NCBI GenBank assembly: GCA_964389475.1
Contig: CAYMFD010000128.1
Coordinates: 1-9,321, forward strand
Direction: 5' to 3'
Source: CAYMFD01 sp964389475
Lineage (GTDB): Bacteria; Bacteroidota; Bacteroidia; Chitinophagales; Saprospiraceae
DNA: 9,321 nt
Part shown: positions 1 to 4,960 of the stretch, in pieces
Layout: every line of letters begins with the position of its first letter
Position numbering within the stretch: the stretch's first letter is position 1
Position numbers and translations under genes: made by a program
Notes under the pieces: generated by a model
Databases searched by the model: none
Seen by the model: the letters and a program-made list of their open reading frames with translations, nothing else
What the model was told of the DNA's origin: nothing

Positions 1-380
1 AAGGCACAGAAGCGCCAGTAGTTGCTAAGGCAGCTCCTAAAGTTGCCAAAAAAGCAGCTCCTGCTCCAGCAGCAGCGCCTAAGGCAGCTCCAGCAGCAGA
101 TGTCAAGCCTGATAACCTTACTAAGGTAGAAGGTATCGGTCCTAAGATCGCTGGTCTACTTAACGACGCAGGGATCAACACATTCGCTGACCTAGGCGCA
201 GCTAGTCAGGAACAGCTACAGGCTATCCTTACAGCAGCTGGCTCTAGATATGCCGCTCACAACCCTAGTACTTGGGCCCAGCAAAGTCAAATGGCAGCTG
301 ATGGTAAGTGGGATGAGCTTAAGGCATGGCAAGATGAGCTAGATGGCGGTAAAGTCGTCAGCAAGTCAGAAGAAGAGTAA
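1..380 (+). CDS. C-terminal part of a helix-hairpin-helix protein, probably the tail of a ribosomal protein (L21 or S2 type)
   Basis: The reading frame is open from the window edge to TAA at 378-380, so the N-terminus is missing. The visible ~125 residues begin with a linker rich in Ala, Lys and Pro (about 32 residues). A helix-hairpin-helix follows, with core VEGIGPKIAGLL and then GINTFADLG, and a conserved-looking end containing STWAQQSQMAADGKWDELK. From memory of the phylum, this Ala/Lys/Pro linker plus helix-hairpin-helix tail occurs as a C-terminal extension on ribosomal proteins, especially L21 and also S2, in Bacteroidota. Such a domain binds DNA or RNA non-specifically. The ribosomal core is outside the window, so the parent cannot be fixed; neither rpmA (usual after L21) nor tsf (usual after S2) follows. 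A free-standing helix-hairpin-helix protein is the alternative. A strong terminator begins 25 bases after the stop, so this is the last gene of its transcript. Confidence 0.7.
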   Translation, partial: GTEAPVVAKAAPKVAKKAAPAPAAAPKAAPAADVKPDNLTKVEGIGPKIAGLLNDAGINTFADLGAASQEQLQAILTAAGSRYAAHNPSTWAQQSQMAADGKWDELKAWQDELDGGKVVSKSEEE

Positions 381-404
381 GCGAGTGATCGTTTAAAATA
401 TTTG

Positions 405-440
405 AAAGGGTTCGAGACATTGGTTTTGAGCCCTTTTTTT
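405..440 (+). terminator. Rho-independent terminator after the ribosomal-type gene
   Basis: A 14-bp stem (405-418 with 423-436, including G-U pairs in RNA) closes on a four-base ATTG loop. It runs directly into a T tract ending at 440. It lies 25 bases after the upstream stop codon, so it should end that transcript. Confidence 0.85.
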
Positions 441-453
441 GTGGGGAGATTTT

Positions 454-470
454 AAGAGCGAAAGCTGGCT
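454..470 (+). repeat. Degenerate fragment of the family-1 repeat
   Basis: AAGAGCGAAAGCTGGCT at 454-470 resembles the 3' part of the family-1 repeat (AAGAGC, A-rich stretch, CGCTGCT). Only this short part matches, so it may be a decayed copy or chance. Confidence 0.25.
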
Positions 471-570
471 GTCAAGACCCTTTACTTCGATGGACTCAGT
501 ACGACGCCTAAATCCTACACTTAAAAGGGCAGGACTTGATGGTGTCGCAAAGCGACGGTTTGTCTATTCT

Positions 571-628
571 CAGCAGCTAAGGCCAGCTAAGTTCACTAGC
601 GAGACTACAAGAGCGAAATCTCGCTGCT
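571..628 (+). repeat. Family-1 hairpin repeat, diverged copy A
   Basis: This copy shares GTTCACTAGCGAGACTA, then AAGAGC, then the CTCGCTGCT end with copies B and C, and is otherwise diverged. AGCGAGA (598-604) can pair with TCTCGCT (619-625), a perfect 7-bp stem with a 14-base loop. The ends AGCAGC and GCTGCT can also pair. A hairpin GTCGC-AAA-GCGAC (544-556) lies just upstream. Confidence 0.7.
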
Positions 629-641
629 AGGTAGTTCATAG

Positions 642-708
642 GCTTGTCCGCAGCTGAGGTCCGCTACGTTCACTAGCGAGACTAAAAGAGCAAAACCACG
701 CTGCTCGA
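642..708 (+). repeat. Family-1 hairpin repeat, copy B (67 bp)
   Basis: Matches copy C (1152-1218) at 66 of 67 positions, the one difference being A at 698 against T at 1208. That change breaks the AGCGAG/CTCGCT stem which copy C can form. It begins 14 bases after copy A ends, so A and B form a near-tandem pair. Confidence 0.9.
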
Positions 709-832
709 CTAATCCGAGCCCTTGACCCTTATCAATTAGCCCCCTCTCACTTGACAATGGCTTGCCAACCAATAATACCATTTCTACTATAAGGTTTCGC
801 ATTAGTTTTTGAGTTTATTCAAAATCAGATGA

Positions 833-878
833 GTCAAAAAACGTAGTGGTAGCCGTAGCTACCACGAGGCTTTTTGGC
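833..878. other. Large imperfect hairpin, possibly a bidirectional terminator
   Basis: A perfect 8-bp inner stem, GTGGTAGC (846-853) with GCTACCAC (858-865), closes a four-base loop. Beyond a 5x5 internal loop, GTCAAAAA (833-840) pairs with TTTTTGGC (871-878), allowing one G-U pair. The A tract on the left and T tract on the right give a terminator-like end on either strand. No gene abuts it, so it could instead be a structured RNA or a repeat remnant. Confidence 0.5.
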
Positions 879-1028
879 GAAATATGATGAAGAATAAGGC
901 AAAAAATAAGTGAAATTCTGTAGCAGAAATGGTATAAGCTAGGCCTGCCCACTCAAATCTATAGGGAGCAGGTTGAGATTTCTGTCAAAGGGCAAGTGCT
1001 AGAGCCCACTTTTAAAAGCGCATCTTAC

Positions 1029-1085
1029 CGAGGTCCCAGGTTTCGCTTCACAAGTCTCGTCGCACGAGAGGTGCTAGACGGACCT
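1029..1085 (+). repeat. Family-2 repeat, copy 1, with nested hairpins
   Basis: The first 20 bases (1029-1048) match 1241-1260 at 18 of 20 positions. AGGTCC (1031-1036) can pair with GGACCT (1080-1085). Inside lies TCTCGT-CGC-ACGAGA (1055-1069), a perfect 6-bp stem with a three-base loop. The GAGGTCC start is also found inside family-1 copies B and C, so the two families may be related. Confidence 0.55.
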
Positions 1086-1151
1086 GAGGGCTGATGTGTT
1101 CCTGCTCATCATGAGTTGACTCCTTCTTTCTATGCTGGCTACTTGATCGGC

Positions 1152-1218
1152 GCTTGTCCGCAGCTGAGGTCCGCTACGTTCACTAGCGAGACTAAAAGAG
1201 CAAAACCTCGCTGCTCGA
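1152..1218 (+). repeat. Family-1 hairpin repeat, copy C (67 bp)
   Basis: Near-identical to copy B, about 510 bp away. GCAGCTGAGG (1160-1169) can pair with CCTCGCTGC (1206-1214) with one bulged T, so the element has imperfect terminal inverted repeats. An inner alternative stem, AGCGAG with CTCGCT, is intact here. The form resembles short REP- or MITE-like palindromic elements; no encoded product or target-site duplication is evident. Confidence 0.9.
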
Positions 1219-1240
1219 TCAACCACTAAGAATACCTGAT

Positions 1241-1267
1241 CGAGGTCCTAAGTTTCGCTTGTGGACC
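1241..1267 (+). repeat. Family-2 repeat, copy 2
   Basis: CGAGGTCC..GTTTCGCTT (1241-1260) matches copy 1 at 18 of 20 positions. GGTCC (1243-1247) can pair with GGACC (1263-1267). About 20 bases further on, GCAAAGCGAC (1289-1298) repeats the ten bases at 547-556, so this end of the spacer mirrors pieces of its start. Confidence 0.5.
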
Positions 1268-1352
1268 AAAGAAGCACTTGTAAGTATTGCAAAGCGACAA
1301 CTTATCAATTCCAAAAAAAGCTTCCGTAACTTGGGTCTACAACTAAAGCTAG

Positions 1353-1781
1353 ATGCCTGTACTCCGTGAAGGTGACCAAGAAATACAGATACCATCCACT
1401 TGGCAAGTCGTCAAGTTGGACGAACATCCCTATTATCGTCAAGCCTCTGGAAAGTATAGCCTCAAGTCAATGGACTACCTAATTCTAGACCCCACATGGG
1501 GTGTCTATCTGGTAGAGCTCAAGGATTATGATGACATCTCACTCAACGCTGCCGACAAGGAGGAGCTGGCCACTACCCTAGACCAAAAAGCTGCTGACAC
1601 CAAGACCCTGATACGCAGCATAGCTCATATGCACATGCGTAAGCCCTATTATCGATGGCTCTGGGCAGTACCTCTACTACGAAGCCTACTACCCCAGCGA
1701 TCTACCGTGTGGCTAGAGGCGGCCGAGATGATAGAGGCTGGGAAGTGTATCACGCTGTATGATGTACGACACCATGGCTGA
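1353..1781 (+). CDS. Small orphan protein with a PD-(D/E)XK nuclease-like core
   Basis: 142 residues with no signal peptide or clear membrane segment. I do not recognise the family. What can be seen is KSMDYLILDPTWGVYLVELK around residues 38-57: Asp41 on one predicted strand, then Glu55-x-Lys57 on the next. That is the arrangement of the metal-binding and catalytic residues of the PD-(D/E)XK nuclease fold. The C-terminal half has a Trp/Leu/Pro patch (about residues 98-112) and ends with a probable strand (CITLYDV). The ATG at 1353 is the first in frame; there is no Shine-Dalgarno sequence, which is usual in Bacteroidota. Codon use (CTA, ATC, CTC) resembles the TolC gene downstream, supporting a real gene. 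It lies between the repeat cluster and the TolC gene, 106 bp before the latter. It could be a short nuclease, a degenerate relative or an uncharacterised conserved protein; the fold call is inference. Confidence 0.55.
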   Translation: MPVLREGDQEIQIPSTWQVVKLDEHPYYRQASGKYSLKSMDYLILDPTWGVYLVELKDYDDISLNAADKEELATTLDQKAADTKTLIRSIAHMHMRKPYYRWLWAVPLLRSLLPQRSTVWLEAAEMIEAGKCITLYDVRHHG

Positions 1782-1825
1782 TACATACATTGGTCTGATA
1801 AGGACGTTCTTTGATAGAAAGAAAT

Positions 1826-1891
1826 ATGAAAGAATGGATGCATCTGATTATCATTGTTACCACTACTATTAACCAAGGCCACGTACTATGA
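1826..1891 (+). CDS. Possible 21-residue leader peptide overlapping the TolC start
   Basis: ATG at 1826 opens a short frame encoding MKEWMHLIIIVTTTINQGHV and a final Leu. Its TGA (1889-1891) overlaps the TolC-type start codon in an ATGA arrangement. The peptide is hydrophobic in the middle. The overlap would suit translational coupling, but a frame this short can arise by chance and nothing else supports it. Confidence 0.2.
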   Translation: MKEWMHLIIIVTTTINQGHVL

Positions 1892-3309
1892 CCAATCGCT
1901 TACTTTATACCCTACTAGCCTGCATATGCTGCGTGCTAGGCAACAGCCAGCAAGAGTGGTCGCTACAGCGATGCGTACAGCACGCCTACGAGCACAACAT
2001 CACGATACAGAATGCGGCTCTACAAGTAAACAATCAGCAAATAGCACTCACAGCGGCTAGGCACAGTCGCTACCCCAACCTCAATGCCAATACCGGTGCG
2101 GCACTTAACTTCGGTAGGACGGTAGATCCTACGACCAATGACTTCGTGCAGCAATCATTCCTCAGTAATAATGTAGGGTTGAGTACCAATGTAACCCTAT
2201 ACAACGGTGGTAGTATCTCTAACTCTATCAAGCGAGCGGAGCTCCTACAAGCGGCCACACTACTCGACCTAGACCAGTCCAAGACCGATATCGCCCTACA
2301 GATCGCTAATGCCTACCTCAACGTACTATTCGCCGAAGAAAATCTAGCTATCAGTAGGCAGCAGCTTATCCTATCTCAGGAGCAACTGTCACAGACCACC
2401 AAGCTCGTCGATGCTGGAGCTAGACCAGAAAATGAAGTCCTAGACATCGAGGCACAGATAGCCCTCAATGAGCAGTCCCTCGTCGATAGGGAAAATGCCG
2501 TCATGATCACCAGCCTCAACCTCAAGCAGCTACTCCGCCTGGAGCCAGACGTAGAGATGACGCTAGTCACGCCTGATAAGATCAATATCACCCTAGATCC
2601 AGATGCCGTCACATTCAAAGAACTCTACCAGCAAGCCGTACAGACCCAGGCCTTCGTCTCTGCTGGTGAAAAACGAGTACAGGCGGCCCGCATCAATGAG
2701 AAGATCGCCAAGGCCTCGATGATGCCTAGTCTAGGCGCAGGTGCCAACCTACAGTCCAACTTCATCGATGCCGGTAAGCGGGTAGTAGATACGAGGCAGG
2801 TAACGGTCAACCAAGAGTTACAGATCAATGACGTACCTGTCACCGTCGGTTTCCCTCAAGACATCCCTGTACTAGAGGACAACCCCTACTTTAATCAGAT
2901 GGACGAAAACCTTTCGTATGGATTCGGCGTACAACTCAGTGTGCCGATCTACAACAGGTATACAGGCCGTGCACAGGTAGAGCAAGCACAGGTATCCACC
3001 ATGCTGCAAGACAATCAGCTGACCCAGCTCAAAGACAACCTCAAGATCACGGTACAGCAATCCCTAGCCGACGCAAGAGCTGCCAAACGACGCTACGAAG
3101 CCACCCAAAAGTCCCTGTCTGCTGCCATGCTAGCCTTTGACAATGCTACGGTGCGATACGACCTCGGCGCCATCAACCCTATCGAGTACGTAACGAGTAA
3201 GAATCAACTAGAAAATGCTCAGATTAACGAGGTAATCGCTAAGTACCAATACCTATTTGCTACCAAGACACTGGACTTCTACCTAGGCAACCCACTTACT
3301 CTCAACTAG
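1888..3309 (+). CDS. TolC-family outer-membrane efflux channel
   Basis: 473 residues, a normal length for the family. Residues 1-20 form a Sec signal peptide (MTNRLLYTLLACICCVLGNS). The mature protein carries two outer-membrane-efflux repeats, roughly residues 24-230 and 255-465. The first contains GRTVDPTTNDF (76-86), a form common in Bacteroidota TolC proteins, followed by strand-like NVTLYNGG (101-108). The second contains the equivalent LSVPIYNRYTGRAQ from about residue 350. Long Gln/Ala/Glu-rich stretches between them fit the alpha-barrel coiled coils that cross the periplasm. TolC trimers form the outer-membrane exit duct of tripartite efflux or type I secretion systems and dock with a periplasmic adaptor, here encoded 11 bases downstream. 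Substrate cannot be predicted. The ATG at 1888 is the start that gives a complete signal peptide. Confidence 0.93.
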   Translation: MTNRLLYTLLACICCVLGNSQQEWSLQRCVQHAYEHNITIQNAALQVNNQQIALTAARHSRYPNLNANTGAALNFGRTVDPTTNDFVQQSFLSNNVGLSTNVTLYNGGSISNSIKRAELLQAATLLDLDQSKTDIALQIANAYLNVLFAEENLAISRQQLILSQEQLSQTTKLVDAGARPENEVLDIEAQIALNEQSLVDRENAVMITSLNLKQLLRLEPDVEMTLVTPDKINITLDPDAVTFKELYQQAVQTQAFVSAGEKRVQAARINEKIAKASMMPSLGAGANLQSNFIDAGKRVVDTRQVTVNQELQINDVPVTVGFPQDIPVLEDNPYFNQMDENLSYGFGVQLSVPIYNRYTGRAQVEQAQVSTMLQDNQLTQLKDNLKITVQQSLADARAAKRRYEATQKSLSAAMLAFDNATVRYDLGAINPIEYVTSKNQLENAQINEVIAKYQYLFATKTLDFYLGNPLTLN

Positions 3310-3320
3310 ATCTACCCATT

Positions 3321-4673
3321 ATGACTACCGCAGCTAAGAAAAAGCGTAAAAAATGGCCCTATGTCGTCGCCATACTTGTACTCATAGCCCTCCTCGCCCT
3401 AGCGGCTGTCAAAGGTCGTAACAGTGACAGCGGTCTCAAGGTAGAGACAGACGAAGTCGCACTGAGAACCATCATAGAGAAGGTGTCTGCAAGTGGCAAG
3501 ATCTTCCCAGAGACAGAGGTAAAGATCAGCTCAGATGTATCTGGCGAGATCGTAGAACTCTACGTCGAAGAAGGCGATAGCGTGACACAGGGGCAGATAC
3601 TAGCGAGGATCGACCCAGAGGTCTTCGCCAGTGCCGTAGAGCGGGGCAAGGCCAATGTCAATAATGCCAAAGCTCAGCAGGCTATGTCCGAGGCCAATAT
3701 CGCAAGCGCAGAGGCACAACTGGCGCAGATAGAGGCACAGCTAGATAATGCTAGGCTCATACATCAACGCAACGAACAGCTACGAGACCAAAAAGTAATA
3801 TCACAGCAAGACTACGAACAGTCGCAGGCAACTCTCGATGGCCTGATCGCCAATAAGGCTGCTGCCAATGCATCTATCCGATCCTCTGCCAAAAGTGCCG
3901 AAGCAGCGGCCTACAGTGTCAAGGTCGCCGAGGCCAACTTTAAAGAACTCAATACCAACCTCAAGCGTACCACCATCAAAGCTCCGGTCAATGGTATCGT
4001 CTCAAGCCTCAGCGTAGAGCAGGGCGAGCGAGTGGTGGGCACCATACAGATGACAGGTACAGAGATGATGCGTATCGCCAACCTCAATACTATGGAGGTA
4101 CAAGTCGAGGTCAGCGAAAACGACATCCTCAGTGTCGAACTCGGAGACCACGTAGAGATCGAGGTTGACGCCTATCTCGATAAGACCTTCACAGGTAAGG
4201 TAACAGAGATCGCCAACTCGGCAAGCAATATCTCTAGCGTAGGGCAGGTATCTCTCAATAGTGATCAAGTCACCAACTTTGTCGTTAAGGTCCGTATGGA
4301 TAAGCCCAGCTACGATACGGGGCAGCGCTACCCCTTCCGCCCAGGCATGTCTGCATCCGTGGACATATTTACGACCGAGGAGAAAGACGTACTCTCCGTA
4401 CCGATCCAAGCGGTCACCGTGCGAGACCTCAACAAAGACGACAAGGAAAACGACGAAGAAGATATCCAAGAGGTGGTATTCGTCGTAGCAGCCGACACCG
4501 CTCAGCAGGTCGTCGTCACTACTGGGATACAAGACGATGAGTATATCTTGATCAAGTCAGGACTAGATAAGGGGACAAAGGTCATCACCGGACCCTATAG
4601 TGCAGTAAGTAAAAAGTTAGCCTCCGGCACTGAGCTCAATGTCAAGGATAACGACGAGGGAGACGAAGACTAA
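3321..4673 (+). CDS. MacA/HlyD-type periplasmic adaptor of a tripartite efflux system
   Basis: 450 residues. A Lys/Arg-rich start (AKKKRKKW) is followed by one membrane helix (about 13-30) anchoring it in the inner membrane. The first half of a biotinyl/lipoyl domain lies around 66-98 (VSGEIVELYVEEGDSVTQGQ). An Ala/Gln/Glu-rich alpha hairpin (about 101-210) should meet the TolC tip. The second lipoyl half starts with TTIKAPVNGIVSSL (217-230). A beta-barrel domain follows with FRPGMSASVDIFT near 340-352, then a membrane-proximal domain. The C-terminus has acidic stretches, one around DKENDEEDIQ and one at the end (KDNDEGDED). Domain order is that of MacA rather than AcrA. It bridges an inner-membrane transporter, usually a MacB-type ABC permease, to TolC. 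It is 11 bases after the TolC gene, so probably co-transcribed; no transporter gene follows in the next 4.6 kb. Without that partner the substrate is unknown. Confidence 0.93.
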   Translation: MTTAAKKKRKKWPYVVAILVLIALLALAAVKGRNSDSGLKVETDEVALRTIIEKVSASGKIFPETEVKISSDVSGEIVELYVEEGDSVTQGQILARIDPEVFASAVERGKANVNNAKAQQAMSEANIASAEAQLAQIEAQLDNARLIHQRNEQLRDQKVISQQDYEQSQATLDGLIANKAAANASIRSSAKSAEAAAYSVKVAEANFKELNTNLKRTTIKAPVNGIVSSLSVEQGERVVGTIQMTGTEMMRIANLNTMEVQVEVSENDILSVELGDHVEIEVDAYLDKTFTGKVTEIANSASNISSVGQVSLNSDQVTNFVVKVRMDKPSYDTGQRYPFRPGMSASVDIFTTEEKDVLSVPIQAVTVRDLNKDDKENDEEDIQEVVFVVAADTAQQVVVTTGIQDDEYILIKSGLDKGTKVITGPYSAVSKKLASGTELNVKDNDEGDED

Positions 4674-4835
4674 GGTATAGATAGGCTATAGACAGCGTCA
4701 TCTACCCACTGATCGGCAAAACGATTAGCAGGGCTATTTCAAGATCTTATTTCTACCTGAGCGAACGCGTAAATTACTTTAGCTAATGATATCGATACAA
4801 TATTTGTCGTAGCAGGTCAACATATACGATTAGTT

Positions 4836-4859
4836 GTTGCAAGTCCGACCGTTTGCAAC
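4836..4859. promoter_or_regulatory. Inverted repeat, possible operator or 5' hairpin
   Basis: GTTGCAA (4836-4842) is the exact reverse complement of TTGCAAC (4853-4859), with a 10-base spacer. It overlaps the candidate -33 element and spacer, where a repressor or activator would sit. A palindrome of this size could also be chance. Confidence 0.35.
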
Positions 4860-4867
4860 TACATTTA
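4837..4867 (+). promoter_or_regulatory. Candidate Bacteroidota-type promoter for the metalloprotease gene
   Basis: TTG at 4837-4839 and TACATTTA at 4860-4867 are separated by 20 bases. They resemble the known Bacteroidota sigma-ABfr pattern (TTTG near -33, TAnnTTTG near -7) with one mismatch in the -7 box. Transcription would start near 4873, about 20 bases before the ATG at 4892. The motif is short and the match imperfect. Confidence 0.35.
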
Positions 4868-4891
4868 CTGTGTAACCAATCGACAAAACTC

Positions 4892-4960
4892 ATGAGGCAG
4901 CTTACGGACTTACGGACTTACAATAGCATTATTAATGTGTGTAAGTATAGTGTGCTCTAG
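4892..4960 (+). CDS. Short leader ORF: out-of-frame start of the metalloprotease gene
   Basis: ATG at 4892 encodes MRQLTDLRTYNSIINVCKYS and two more residues, then stops at TAG 4958-4960. It passes through the 8-bp tandem repeat and crosses the ATG at 4935 in another frame. The first codons (Met-Arg-Gln-Leu) make a typical positively charged signal-peptide start. Adding one 8-bp unit, or removing both, would join it to the downstream frame. I read it as the true start of the metalloprotease gene in an off-frame state, not as a separate gene. Confidence 0.5.
   Translation: MRQLTDLRTYNSIINVCKYSVL
4901..4921 (+). repeat. Tandem 8-bp repeat (CTTACGGA x2 plus CTTAC)
   Basis: Units lie at 4901-4908 and 4909-4916, with a partial third at 4917-4921. 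The repeat lies between the ATG at 4892 and the hydrophobic core of the metalloprotease signal peptide. Its length is not a multiple of three, so gain or loss of a unit changes the frame. This is the type of tract that slips during replication. Confidence 0.85.

Larger units (their letters stand above)
441..1352. other. 912-bp gene-poor spacer carrying repeat elements
   Basis: No reading frame here has a convincing protein. The short open frames at 439-630 (+) and 605-802 (-) run across the repeat copies and show no domain-like pattern. The stretch holds three copies of one hairpin-forming repeat, two copies of a second, several small hairpins and a large imperfect hairpin near 833-878, listed separately. 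Between about 880 and 1020 I see nothing recognisable. I found no tRNA or rRNA. Confidence 0.6.

Noticed and set aside
405..436. GGTTCGAGAC looks like the T-arm of a tRNA.
   Set aside because: It is the left arm of a terminator hairpin with a T tract; there is no acceptor stem, D-arm or anticodon arm around it.
439..802. Two short open frames (439-630 on + and 605-802 on -).
   Set aside because: They run through the repeat copies, have no recognisable domain or signal, and their ends are explained by repeat sequence being stop-poor.
571..1218. CRISPR array.
   Set aside because: Only three copies, unequal spacing (14 bp and about 440 bp), a diverged first copy and no cas genes in the window.
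642..1218. Copies B and C as the ends of an insertion sequence or transposon.
   Set aside because: They are in direct orientation, there is no transposase frame between them and no target-site duplication is visible.
4002..4532. 176-residue open frame on the minus strand.
   Set aside because: It lies wholly inside the adaptor gene, whose domain structure is clear; it is a codon-bias shadow.
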